A stretch of DNA of 64,000 nt from Muraenolepis orangiensis (lineage: Eukaryota > Chordata > Actinopteri > Gadiformes > Muraenolepididae): NCBI GenBank assembly GCA_027704905.1, contig CM051019.1, forward strand, positions 19,681,867-19,745,866, written 5' to 3'. The stretch's first letter is position 1. The number at the start of each line of letters is the position of its first letter. The position numbers and the translations under genes are program-made. Shown in pieces: positions 1 to 16,946 of this stretch. The notes beneath the pieces are model-generated. The model searched no databases. It was not told where the DNA came from and saw nothing but the letters and a program-made list of their open reading frames with translations.

Positions 1-464
1 TGATTAGAGTCTGGTTGAAGCAGCCTCACCTGGCCCCAGTCAGACTGATTAGAGTCTGGTTGAAGCAGCCTCACCTGGCCCCAGTCAGACTGATTAGAGT
101 CTGGTTGAAGCAGCCTCACCTGGCCTCAGTCAGACTGATTAGAGTCTGGTTGAAGCAGCCTCACCTGGCCCCAGTCAGACTGATTAGAGTCTGGTTGAAG
201 CAGCCTCACCTGGCCCCAGTCAGACTGATTAGAGTCTGGTTGAAGCAGCCTCACCTGGCCCCAGTCAGACTGATTAGAGTCTGGTTGAAGCAGCCTCACC
301 TGGCCCCAGTCAGACTGATTAGAGTCTGGTTGAAGCAGCCTCACCTGGCCCCAGTCAGACTGATTAGAGTCTGGTTGAAGCAGCCTCACCTGGCCCCAGT
401 CAGACTGATTAGAGTCTGGTTGAAGCAGCCTCACCTGGCCCCAGTCAGACTGACTAGAGTCTGG
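1..464. repeat. 45-bp tandem minisatellite, about 10 copies
   Basis: A 45-base unit beginning TGATTAGAGTCTGGTTGAAG is repeated about ten times with almost no divergence; the copy at 91-135 has one C-to-T change. Because 45 is a multiple of three, the array stays open on both strands as a 15-residue repeat, but there is no gene context. The near identity suggests recent expansion. The array runs off the left edge. Bases 465-707 that follow look unique and non-coding. Confidence 0.95.
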
Positions 465-707
465 GGCTGGTGAGGCTGCACACCTGTGGGTCCTTGGTTA
501 TAAAGGAATATGAGCCTCCATCACACTCGGGAGGATTTTATCATGTTTCTCAACCTTGCAATAAACCGGATAATGCTCATCATCCTTTGTCCTCGTCATT
601 GGGAGCCCAAAGAAGCCATTTTAGTGGCACATTTACACTATTTATCTGCTTTCACTGTTGTTGTGTTGCACCACAATCGGCCAGACAGGATTCAGACTAT
701 AGGTAAT

Positions 708-900
708 AGATGCTTTTATATAGCGCTTTTATCCAAAGCGCTTTACAAGTCATGCCTCACCCATTCATACACACACCACCAACATCCACAGCGGAGTCAG
801 CCATGCAAGGAGACAGCCAGGAGCAGTCAGGAGCAGCTAGGGTTAGGGTTGAGGTGTCTTGCTCAAGGACACATTCAATGTGGGCTCACCATGCCCACAA
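708..900 (-). repeat. SINE fragment (3' part), minus orientation
   Basis: The reverse complement matches the body and tail of the SINE at 22571-22830: the GGATAAAAGCGCTATATAAA tail, the TTGCATGGCTGACTCCGC block and the GTCCTTGAGCAA block appear in the same order. The tRNA-like head is missing, so this is a truncated copy. Confidence 0.8.
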
Positions 901-984
901 CATAACGGGAGCTAGTTATCATTGGAACAGCATTAGAGAGAGCTACTTTATCTTTTCTTTATCCTCTTTATCTTTTATGTAACA

Positions 985-1335
985 AGTCAAATGGAATGCT
1001 TACTCCCCATTCACTCCCGCATTCTGAATTTCTAAAACAATACTATACTACACGATACTGCACTATATTATACGATGCAATACTATACTTCAAACACAAT
1101 ATACTATCTGCTATGTACTATACACGTTATATACTATATACTATACTATACTATACTATACTATACTATACTATATACTATATACAACACTATACTATGA
1201 CAACGCTATACACAATATAAATAACAATAAAGTGTCTGATAGATGATATATACATATGGCGGACGGTGGGAAAAGCATTTTAAAGTGCCAGTGGTGCAGC
1301 TCCGTAGCAATAGCATCATGAATAGTAGAGACCAC
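985..1335. repeat. Dispersed repeat A with internal (ACTAT)n tract
   Basis: Starts with GGAATGCTTACTCCCCATTC, passes through a degenerate ACTAT/ATACT microsatellite and ends with AAGCATTTTAAAGTG and GTGCAGCTCCGTAGC. The same order of blocks recurs at 12843-13110 inside an slc22 intron, so this is a dispersed family and not unique DNA. No coding capacity or terminal repeats were seen. The family was not recognised. Confidence 0.75.
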
Positions 1336-1584
1336 TTTAAACCTCCATACAAAAAGGTAAATAGAGAAATCTTTAGCTAGCTAATCACACAACTCTTTGC
1401 ATATTCATATCAACTATTTACCTATTATCATAGTACCTTTGATGTCAATATATATTCAACGTCAAACAAACTATGTACGTTTCTTTAAGCTTAAGGAACA
1501 AACTAACCCAAAAGATCCGGAGAGAGACGCTCAAAATAACCGTTTATATATCAATGAAGGACCAGAGAAAATATTCTTTACTGT

Positions 1585-1790
1585 GTTTGAATCAATATGA
1601 TTCTATACTGTGTATGTTTTAATATTCTATATTGTGTATGTTTTAATATTATTCTATATTGTGTAAGTTTCAGTGGGTTATCATATTACTCTTTAATATT
1701 CTATACTGTGTATGTATAAATATTATTCTATACTGTATATGTATTCATATTATTCTATATGGTGTCTGTATTCATATTATTCTATATTAT
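1585..1790. repeat. AT-rich tandem array, left part
   Basis: Imperfect units of about 35 bases of the type TATTCTATACTGTGTATGTA repeat here and resume at 3672, on the other side of the element at 1791-3671. The element was therefore probably inserted into an existing AT-rich array. Bases 1336-1584 show nothing recognisable. Confidence 0.75.
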
Positions 1791-3671
1791 GTCACGAGGG
1801 GATAGTTCGGTGGGACCCAGAAGGCAGACCAAGACACAGTGGAGCTATAACGTAAAGCTTTATTTAAAGCAAACAAAACACGAGAGTGAACGGGGACGGG
1901 CGAGGGGTCTGGAGACCGGGAGGTCGGAGACAGGCGCTTGGTCCGGGACGGGCCAGGGGTCTGGAGACCGGGAGGTCGGAGACAGGCGCGTGGTCCGGGA
2001 CGGGCCAGGGGTCTGGAGACCGGGAGGTCGCAGCAGCGACAGGTACAGACCGGCGGGTGACGCGGGACAGGCGATGAATCTGGATTTCCGGGACATCGGC
2101 GTGACGATTCCGTCCAGAATGTACCAAAGTACAAAGTAGCAAGCATAAAGTACGACGTACGACCTAAGAAAGGGGTAACAGGACGCCAGGGTCTATATAC
2201 CCCCAGGTGAGGTGATTAGTAATTAGACGCGGCTTGGCCACGCCCCCTGTCGGAGACAGGCGCTTGGTCCGGGACGGGCCAGGGGTCTGGAGACCGGGAG
2301 GTCGGAGACAGGCGCTTGGTCCGGGACGGGCCAGGGGTCTGGAGACCGGGAGGTCGGAGACAGGCGCGTGGTCCGGGACGGGCCAGGGGTCTGGAGACCG
2401 GGAGGTCGGAGACAGGCGCGTGGTCCGGGACGGGCCAGGGGTCTGGAGACCGGGAGGTCGGAGACAGGCGCGTGGTCCGGGACGGGCCAGGGGTCTGGAG
2501 ACCGGGAGGTCGGAGACAGGCGCTTGGTCCGGGACGGGCCAGGGGTCTGGAGACCGGGAGGTCGGAGACAGGCGCTTGGTCCGGGACGGGCCAGGGGTCT
2601 GGAGACCGGGAGGTCGGAGACAGGCGCTTGGTCCGGGACGGGCCAGGGGTCTGGAGACCGGGAGGTCGGAGACAGGCGCGTGGTCCGGGACGGGCCAGGG
2701 GTCTGGAGACCGGGAGGTCGGAGACAGGCGCGTGGTCCGGGACGGGCCAGGGGTCTGGAGACCGGGAGGTCGCAGCAGCGACAGGTACAGACCGGCGGGT
2801 GACGCGGGACAGGCGATGCTTGGTCCGGGACGGGCCAGGGGTCTGGAGACCGGGAGGTCGGAGACAGGCGCTTGGTCCGGGACGGGCCAGGGGTCTTGAG
2901 ACCGGGAGGTCGGAGACAGGCGCTTGGTCCGGGACGTGCCAGGGGTCTGGAGACCGGGAGGTCGGAGACAGGCGCTTGGTCCGGGACGGGCCAGGGGTCT
3001 GGAGACTGGGAGGTCGGAGACAGGCGCGTGGTCCGGGACGGGCCAGGGGTCTGGAGACCGGGAGGTCGGAGACAGGCGCGTGGTCCGGGACGGGCCAGGG
3101 GTCTGGAGACCGGGAGGTCGGAGACAGGCGCGTGGTCCGGGACGGGCCAGGGGTCTGGAGACCGGGAGGTCGGAGACAGGCGCTTGGTCCGGGACGGGCC
3201 AGGGGTCTGGAGACCGGGAGGTCGGAGACAGGCGCTTGGTCCGGGACGGGCCAGGGGTCTGGAGACCGGGAGGTCGGAGACAGGCGCTTGGTCCGGGACG
3301 GGCCAGGGGTCTGGAGACCGGGAGGTCGGAGACAGGCGCGTGGTCCGGGACGGGCCAGGGGTCTGGAGACCGGGAGGTCGGAGACAGGCGCGTGGTCCGG
3401 GACGGGCCAGGGGTCTGGAGACCGGGAGGTCGCAGCAGCGACAGGTACAGACCGGCGGGTGACGCGGGACAGGCGATGAATCTGGATTTCCGGGACATCG
3501 GCGTGACGATTCCGTCCAGAATGTACCAAAGTACAAAGTAGCAAGCATAAAGTACGACGTACGACCTAAGAAAGGGGTAACAGGACGCCAGGGTCTATAT
3601 ACCCCCAGGTGAGGTGATTAGTAATTAGACGCGGCTTGGCCACGCCCCCTGTCAACCACCGTAACCGTGAC
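1791..3671. mobile_element. 1.9-kb repeat element with terminal GTCACG inverted repeat and internal 52-bp arrays
   Basis: The element begins GTCACGAGGGG and ends CCGTAACCGTGAC, giving a short inverted terminus (GTCACG), and is flanked on both sides by ATATTAT, a possible 7-bp target duplication. Inside are arrays of a 52-bp GC-rich unit (core GTCCGGGACGGGCCAGGGGT), about three copies at 1890-2030, ten at 2250-2770 and twelve at 2818-3430. A 220-bp block at 2030-2252 is repeated almost exactly at 3432-3654, and its first 46 bases recur at 2772-2817. The order is head, array, tail, array, tail stub, array, tail, as expected from unequal exchange inside one element. No transposase is present. 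The superfamily was not identified. Confidence 0.6.
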
Positions 3672-3885
3672 ATATTATTCTATACAATTTTTGTATTCAT
3701 ATTAATATATATTGTGTTAATATTTTCTATACTATGAATGTATTAATACTATTCCAGATCATGATATACTGTACATGTATATTATATATTAATAGTATTG
3801 TATATCGTGTATGTATTACTATTATTCGAAACCGTATATGCATTAAAATGATCCGTATTGTGTATGTATTTATATTACTCTATAT
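3672..3885. repeat. AT-rich tandem array, right part
   Basis: Continuation of the TATTCTATACTGTGTATGTA-type array that is interrupted by the element at 1791-3671. Confidence 0.7.
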
Positions 3886-4486
3886 TTTACAGCACACCAC
3901 CCACCAATACACCACCCTCCTTAAATATGCGTTCCTACGAATGAATAACGATGTCATATTTGTAAATATTTATAATGTTTTCCTTGAGGGCCCTGAATGA
4001 GGGCCCTGCAGAGAAGTCGCTAAATCGAGCGAGCTTTAGGTTTTCTATAGTACAACAACATATATATATGAATCACCCACAAGGGGGCGTCAGCGCACGG
4101 ATTACCAGTCGAGCCCTGGCCGCAGGATATGAAAGGTTTTGGGTTGAATCCACTCATGCATGTCCACTAATATGAAATATAAGTTATATCAATACAACCT
4201 TTACACCACAGAGGGCTGGGGGTCAGCATTGATCCCTAAGCGGAAGTAAACTACAGAGAAAAGGAGGAACATGTGAGAGTGAGTGTAGTCCCGGGGACCC
4301 TGGGGTGGCGTGACACACTTAACTGGGTGTAACATGTCCATACACACACCATAATACTCTGTTGATGTATGCACTGTGATTACCATTGTGCAAACAATAC
4401 CAATGCTGTTCCTTCATCTCCCTAGGCGTGGACACAGCTACTTAGCTGCCGCAAGCCTACCCAACCTGTGCTTACCGTGCTTTACC
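3886..4486. other. Intergenic, no gene seen
   Basis: No coding region is supported. A weak tRNA-like patch near 4095-4160 ends in GGGTTGAATCC, which resembles an RNA polymerase III box B, but no matching box A was found. It could be a decayed SINE. Confidence 0.5.
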
Positions 4487-4504
4487 TTAAAGGGATAGTT
4501 CACT

Positions 4505-5750
4505 CATTTGAAAACAGTAACTTCTAAGTATACCCTGGGTTGTTCACAAGCACCCGCTGCTATTTTCTATTTCATTTAATTTTTGTTGTTAAAAATCGAT
4601 CTTTCTGTGGGAGATGCCATTATGTCTTTCACGTGACCAAATTCAGCGGCTGTGACGTAGACAGTGCTCGATCACGCCGACAAACACTGACAAATTAGAA
4701 TAATTATAATTATTATTATCTGATCAGATCTGATCAGCTGTGCCTATAGCGTGTTCGCCCAGCCCGAAGGTGACGCTCCTACAGAGCAAGTCCTAAGCAG
4801 TTCCAAGAGAGGAAAGATAAGTGAGTCAACAAGTGAGTAAAAAACACGCATTTTGTCAGTTTATTTTGTTTTATTTTAACTCACGTGCAGAGGTGTGGCA
4901 TTGTCAGTCACCATGGCAACCACCACAGGGGTTGGTTACCCATTTATATTGATCAGTGGCTGACGAGCCCCAGGTGTGCAAGGGGAATAGCCAAACCGTT
5001 TTTGACCGTGTCGTGTTGATGTGCTGTATATAGGTCGGCGTTCAGTGTTATTTGTAAAAAGAGTTTTCGTAGATATTTTTGGTTGATAAATAGTCAATAG
5101 TCAATAAATGGATTGGCATATCCGAAATTGTACGAGCACTCTGGACATTGAATTCTTCAAGCACGCGTCTAACTCAACTCAACCCACTTGCCCCTCGCAG
5201 TAGGCTTATAGGTAAAGGCTCTACATTAAGTCAAAAACTTAGGCTCTTCGTTTGAAATGGACAATTGAAACCTTTATTTATTGGAAGACTAGGATCATCG
5301 CGCTCAAGATTCAACAACTGATCAGTGGGATGGCGTTTTGATTTCTGAGATCGCTGAAAGACACTAATTAGTGACAATTGTTTGGTTCACCGTTTCGCTT
5401 GGAATTGCGCGGAACGTGGACAATTTGGACCAAGACACGCCGGTGCTTGAGCACGGCGTTCGGACAATCGCACGGCCGGGCAGCCTCGCAGCGTTTGGAC
5501 CAGAAGGACCCACGGTGCTGCTCACGGCATTAGGACAGCTGCCCCGGCGACCCGCACTGTTTGGATGAGCGGACGGACAAAGAGCTGCCCTGCACAGTGG
5601 CGTTGCGCAATATTTCGGAGCTCCCCCGCAGGTCAATAATAGAGCTCCCCCGCAGATCAATAATAGTGACATGGGATAGACATTGGCCTATAATGTAATT
5701 AATATGTAATTGAATTACATATTATTAATTACATTATATACAATTACTTT
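4505..5750. other. Non-coding stretch inside the composite element
   Basis: No gene recognised. GC-rich short reading frames at 5364-5672 on both strands have no family resemblance. An imperfect AT-rich hairpin lies at about 5693-5745. The stretch could contain the leader or a decayed LTR of the BEL/Pao element, but no paired LTR was found downstream. Confidence 0.4.
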
Positions 5751-5754
5751 TTGT

Positions 5755-5955
5755 ATTGAAATGTCGCCCTTCTGTCCATCACTTTCATCATGGCCACGCA
5801 AGGCCAGCTCAAAGGCACCACAGAACTTCACAGTCAATTATTTTAGACAGGATGTGTTTTTGTCCACCTCATTGTGCTTCCTCACGGCAATCCTGTGGCC
5901 GTCGTTCAGCTGCGTAGCAATGTTCACTCTGCCTAGCGTGGCTAGCTTCATAGCA
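5755..5955 (-). pseudogene. hAT-type (ZMYM1/DUF4371-like) transposase remnant
   Basis: Read on the minus strand from about 5902 to 5760, the frame gives RKHNEVDKNTS, then a stop codon, then VKFCGAFELALRGHDESD. This is the conserved stretch found in fish ZMYM1-like proteins derived from hAT transposases (DUF4371 region), recognised from family knowledge. Only some 50 residues survive and the stop is in frame, so it is dead. A perfect 12-bp hairpin of GGGGGGGCTGTT with its complement lies just outside at about 5965-5995. Confidence 0.6.
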
Positions 5956-6620
5956 TTGTCTTCCGGGGGGGCTGTTCTGAAACAGCCCCCCCAAGACGTT
6001 TGGAGGACGCTGATTGGCTACATTTTATGTCACTCGTTTATATCTTGAATCAGCAATTGGCTAAACTGCTACAGAGACCCGCCTCCGTGGGGCTATTTCT
6101 CTACAGCCCCCCCAGCATTGTCATACAGTGTACTAGGCATATGTGTACTAGGAAAAGCATATTATGTTGCGCAAATTATTTTAAAATCATATTTTACACA
6201 TATTTCTGGGTGCATTCCATATTTTAAACACACACATATTGACAATTTATATATATATTTTTTTTATTATTTTTATTAATAATAATGTTTGCATGTGGTT
6301 TAGGGGGGGCGGCGCCCCATCGACGGCTATGGGCCAGCCGCCACTGGACATCGTGGCCACTTTTTTAAATGTTTATTTTTTCAGGCATCTTTTGTAAACA
6401 GTATAGGTCAGTAGGAACTTTCTGTATAAAGATACATCTGATTTAAACAGTATAGGGTCAGTAGGAACTTTCTGTATAAAGATACTTGTGTATGCTGCTC
6501 TAAAAATCACACTCTGGATCAATGTCCTCAGATGGAGAAGACCCACGGGGACAAGATTACTTTTATAAGGCAAAAAGGAATCTGTTTTGGCTGCCTTCAC
6601 ATTGGGCATCTTAGCAGGAA

Positions 6621-9079
6621 TTGCGAGAAGCGCTGACTTGCAAGGTGTGCAGCCAAAACCATCCCAGTGTTCTTCATATTAATCAGAAGGAGAGAGCAAG
6701 CAACACAAACCAGCCAAAGAAACCTTCGGTGAGTAACGCACAGATCTCTTTGCAAACATGTGGACAAACAGGGGCCGGAAGCAGCAATGGGACTCTGTCA
6801 ATCTTGCCTGTACAGGTGAAGTCAAGCAAGGGAGACAAAATCATTACAACGTATGCATTTTTAGATCCAGGCAGCACTGACACATTTAGTTCAGAAACCC
6901 TAATGAGAAGGCTGAACCTTACAGGAAGGAAAGCACAAATCAGCTTACATACCATGGGCCCAAAGGCATCTGTGTCCAGCTACATGCTGACAGACTTGGA
7001 GATCTCCAGCCTCACTGGGAAACAGTTTTATGACCTGCCCAAGGTCTACACCCAGAAGAGGATGCCCGTAACCACAAGTAACATCATGAGCAAAGAGGAG
7101 TTGGCTGCATTCAAGCAGATGTGGAGTTATTGATAGGTACCAATGCCTCCAAAAAGCTTGAACCTTGGGAAGTTGTGAATAGTCGTGGCAATGGACCATA
7201 TGCCATTAAGACCCTATTGGGGTGGGTCATTAATGGTCCCCTTTCAGGCTACAGTGAGCAGCGGAGTGAGAGTGGCTACCCCGCTGCTATTGTTAATAGG
7301 ATCTCTATAACTAAGCTGGAGGAGTTGCTGAACAATCAGTACAACCATGATTTTAATGAGGTCATCAGAAGACAAAGAGGAAATGTCGAGGGATGATATG
7401 AAGTTCATGGAAATCATGACTGATTCATGCAAACTTCAAGACGGACATGACACCTTGGAGCTTCCCTTTAAAAAGAAAGAAGTGTCTCTGCCAAACAATC
7501 AGTTTGTTGCTAGGCAACACATCCTTGGACTGAAAAGGAGGTTTGGGAGAGATGAGAAGTTCCACCGAGAATACACCAACTTTCTCAATGACGTTATCAG
7601 TAAAGGATATGCTGAACGTGTTCCTGAACATCAAGTGGAACGGTGTGATGGAAAAGTATGGTCCATTCCACACCATGGAGTGTACCATCCCAAGAAGGGC
7701 ACTCTGCGTGTCGTATTTGACTGTGGAGCAGAGTATAGATGAAAATCTCTCAATAAGGAGCTTCTACAAGGCCCTTACCTCACCAGCACAGGAGTCCTTA
7801 CACGATTCCGGCAGGAACCTGTAGCCTTAATGACTGATGTTAAAGCGATGTTCCATCAAGTCAATGTGGCACAGAAAGACAGAGATTTTCTTCGGTTCTT
7901 GTGGTGGCCTGACGGCGACGTATCCCAAGAACTAGTAGAATATAGGATGACTGTGCATCTGTTCGGGGCAGTGTCTTCTCCTAGCTGTGCTTGTCATGCC
8001 CTCCGAAAGACCGCAGAAGATAACCACAACAGTTTCCCTGCTGAGGTATTTGACACGGTCAACAAACTACATGGACGACTGTCTTAAGAGCTTGCCATCA
8101 GAAGAGGAGGCTGTTAAAATGGTCAAGGATTTGACAGATGTTTGTCAAAAAGGAGGCTTCCATTTGACAAAATGGATTAGCAATAACCGTGGAGTGCTGC
8201 TATCCATTCCAGAGGAAGACCGATCCAAGAATTTGCTTGACTTGGATCTCGACAGAGACCAACTGCCAGTGGAGAGGGCCCTTGGACTTCATTGGTGTGT
8301 TGATACCGACACTTTTAAGTTCAAGTTGGCACTCAAAGAACAGCCTCATACTCGACGTGGGATTCTATCTATTGTCAGCTCAATCTATGATCCTTTAGGA
8401 TTTCTTGCCCCACTCACACTTCCAGCCAAGCTCATACTGCAAGATGTGTAGGAGGAACTATGGATGGGATGATCAAATTCACCCAATTCTCCAACAGCAG
8501 TGGACGAAGTGGTTGAGAGACCTGGAAAGAGTGATGGCATTCAAAGTTGAAAGATGCCTCAAGCCGGCAGATTTTGGAGAAACCATTCGTGGTCAGTTAC
8601 ATCACTTCTCTGATGCCAGCGAAAGTGGATATGGCACTGTGACCTATCTGAAGATAAGGAACAACAGCAACAGGTGTCATGTCTCTTTCCTGCTAGGTAA
8701 AGCCAGAGTTTGCCCACTAAAGAAAGTCACCATTCCACACTTGGAACTCACTGCAGCTGTTCTTGCTGTTCGTGTGGACACCATGCTCAGAGCAGAAATT
8801 CAGCTTTGCCTGGAGAAATCTTGTTTCTGGACTGACAGCAATTTTAAAATACATCAGAAATTAAGACAAAAGATTTCACACCTTTGTGGATTTCTACCAT
8901 CTGAAGAACATCTGATGTCACGCCGGTATGTCTACCAGGCGAAGGAAGGAACCATAGAAAATGGTCCAGCTGCCCTATCTGGATGGAAACACTCCTTATT
9001 GGAGAATTATTTCACAAGAGGGTATAAAACATGGGCCACCCACACGACACTGTCAACCATAATCCAAAGTGTGGATTAA
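6621..9079 (+). pseudogene. Degenerate BEL/Pao-type retroelement pol (protease, RT, RNase H)
   Basis: Five or more overlapping frames read in the order expected for BEL/Pao pol. They show an aspartic-protease patch (FLDPGSTDTF, near 6860); the Pao peptidase A17 linker region (7121-7400); the reverse transcriptase start (VPEHQVER, near 7613); the RT core (TDVKAMFHQV, 7830); the YMDD catalytic box in a shifted frame near 8068; and RNase H blocks FSDASESGYG, HLELTAAVLAV and FWTDS (8600-8850). Frameshifts occur near 7130, 7390, 7740 and 8450 and around 8040, with stops between blocks. The gag part upstream and the integrase downstream were not found. Matching LTRs were not found either, so the copy is old and incomplete. 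Confidence 0.85.
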
Positions 9080-9562
9080 GCTCAGCGGCCACCACCAAAT
9101 TCCTGCTCAAATCAGTTTGGCACGAGCCCCCATATTACGTTACCATTGACATATAGACGGCTCGATGTCTGGTCAATGCAACATAACGAGGAGACGGTAG
9201 CCAAAGTAATCAGAAAAGAGTATTTTAATTAATAGTTACCATGGTTTGAACAAAGGAAAGATAAAGTAATGACAGACAAGAACACATAACTGCACAGACA
9301 GGATCAGCAACCAGACAAAGGGGAAGACAGAATACTTATACATGAGGGAATGACGAGACGAGACACACCTGGGTTGATTACAAATGGGTACACCTGGAAG
9401 GGAAAACGATAAGGACTACAAAACCATGACAGGGAACTACAGCTAGACATGACACATCACACTAGGAGCGCCTGATCAGGGCACAAACACATAACACGCG
9501 GTATGACAAAATACTTATCGTGGGGAGGACTTATCGCGATATACGATATGGCGCAGCCCTAG
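9080..9562. other. Non-coding, repeat-like, unclassified
   Basis: AT- and CA-rich sequence with no reading frame of interest. The GACAGGGAACTACAGC and ACCTGGGTTGATTACAAATG stretches have the flavour of fish repeat tails, but no boundary could be fixed. Confidence 0.35.
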
Positions 9563-10046
9563 TCCCCGCCGTGCGCCCATAGGGCTGTGCGCTGCAGGAG
9601 CCGGATTGCGTTCGACGCAGAGGCGGTAGCTATATTGTGTGGCTATATTATATTTATATAATATACTATATTATATTATATACACTATATTTATCAAGCC
9701 AATGATTATCCTGATACAAAGTTTGCTGATACAAAAATCCCTCCTCTCTCAAACACATAGAAGGTGTGTGTGAGCGTCTCCAGTCATGGGTGCTGCTGCC
9801 GTTGCTCAAACATCTTTTCATGTTCGTTCTTTTCTCGACAACAACATCTGACTCATGCTGTCTATGTAGTTTGTATAACATAATATAATATAAGTATAAT
9901 ATAGCTGTGTGCCACACAGCTATATTATACTTATATTATATTATGTACTTATATTATATTACCACACCACACAGTGTGTGGTGTGGTTGCCGCTTCTGCG
10001 TCAAGCGTGGTCTGTCTCCTGTGGCCCTATGGGCGCAGGGCGGGGA
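9563..10046. repeat. Fold-back element with long imperfect inverted arms
   Basis: The left end (from CCCCGCCGTGCGCCCATAGG at about 9563) is the near complement of the right end (CCTATGGGCGCAGGGCGGGG at about 10025-10046). Pairing continues inward through a GACGCAGAGGCGG block. The interior is AT-rich and holds the 69-bp palindrome at 9878-9946 and a second palindrome (13-bp arms, ACCACACCACACA) at about 9961-9987. No protein is encoded. This is the form of a fold-back MITE. Confidence 0.75.
9878..9946. repeat. 69-bp perfect palindrome (34-bp arms, 1-base centre)
   Basis: The arm at 9878-9911 and its exact complement at 9913-9946 are separated by a single C at 9912. The centre reads AGCTGTGTG-C-CACACAGCT. 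Pairing breaks at the next base on either side. Confidence 0.95.
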
Positions 10047-10539
10047 TAAAGACAACTTATATAGAATATAGTTGAACACATCGCTACTACTACCCTGTGG
10101 AGCCCAGGCCTCCTTGGTTCAAACCTATACGGTCTTTCTGCATTCAGTTCAATCGTTTTTTCATCACTGGATGAATCTCCTCGATAGTAAAAATGGTGGT
10201 GTCCAGTGCAATTGCGATAAATGTTTCAATGAAAATTGTAAAAAAAAAAAATACTAGATGAAGTTGGAAATCGACCATTTTTTCAGAATATGTAGAAAAC
10301 ATAATCATCTACACATACATTTTCTTAGCCTATTAGTGAACTATCCCTTTAAGGTCACTATCCTTAACGGAGCCCTGAAGGACTGGAACACATGACCTCC
10401 CACCATGGAGACCCGAAGGAGACTGTACACTGAAGGGGGTAAACTAAATGACACACAAGGCGGGGAGGACCACACACAACAATCCATTAAAGACACCGCA
10501 ATCAAACACAAGGCTTTCCATTATTCCCCCCCCCCCCTG

Positions 10540-10583
10540 CTCTCTCTCTCTCTCTCTCTAGAGAGAGAGAGAGAGAGAGAGAG
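10540..10583. repeat. (CT)n(AG)n palindromic microsatellite
   Basis: Ten CT dinucleotides run directly into twelve AG dinucleotides at 10559/10560, forming a perfect self-complementary tract of at least 40 bases next to a C10 run. Apart from this, 10353-11023 holds no other feature before the slc22 start. Confidence 0.9.
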
Positions 10584-11023
10584 GCAGCCAGGCAACCGGC
10601 TCCTTGGCACATGAAAAACACCACCAATGAAATAGGGCTGCTGCCAGTGTACGTCCCTGTACGAGTTTGGTTGGTTTTCCTGGTTAGTCGTCTGTGTGAA
10701 AGCTTCCCTAGAGGTAAAAAACAACACACAGGCCCTGTATCCATGAATAATCTGAGACTTTTAACATGAGAACTTGAGAGTAAACATGAGAGTTTGTGAT
10801 GAACCTTTGTTCCACCTTTGTTTGTCTTGACAACTCCGGTGAGGAGGAGAGACGAGAGCCATGCCGTTCATGAGGAGATCCTCCCACCCCAGGCTCCTCC
10901 CCCCATCCTCAGGCTCCTCCCGTCTCAGTCTCTTGGCACACAGAAGTGGTAGGATGTTACCTGCTCCTGGCTGTCATTGGGTCTCCGAGTCTCCCCTGGA
11001 GGTGAGGCTTTGAAGGAGCAGAA

Positions 11024-16946
<5,923 letters not shown>

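Larger units (their letters stand above)
4487..10352. mobile_element. Candidate composite element bounded by TTAA-type inverted termini
   Basis: TTAAAGGGATAGTTCACT at 4487-4504 has an exact 18-base inverted copy at 10335-10352. TTAA ends of this kind fit TTAA-targeting DNA transposons such as Kolobok or piggyBac-like families. Between them lie a hAT-type remnant, a BEL/Pao pol remnant and a fold-back element. Either one large element was invaded by others, or the two termini belong to two independent small elements that face each other. No transposase for the TTAA ends was seen. Confidence 0.4.

Noticed and set aside
1..464. CRISPR-like regular repeats
   Set aside because: Units are contiguous with no unique spacers, and the context is eukaryotic; the same holds for the 40-bp, 24-bp and 23-bp arrays.
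15..473. Open frame of 152 residues with a 15-residue repeat, also open on the minus strand
   Set aside because: Product of a 45-bp tandem array whose length is a multiple of three; no promoter, splice or family evidence.
2164..3548. Several 440-residue proline/arginine-rich open frames on both strands
   Set aside because: All frames of a GC-rich 52-bp array are open by composition; the frame rotates each unit and none shows a domain.
5364..5672. GC-rich open frames on both strands
   Set aside because: No homology pattern, no splice or codon support; lies among transposon debris.
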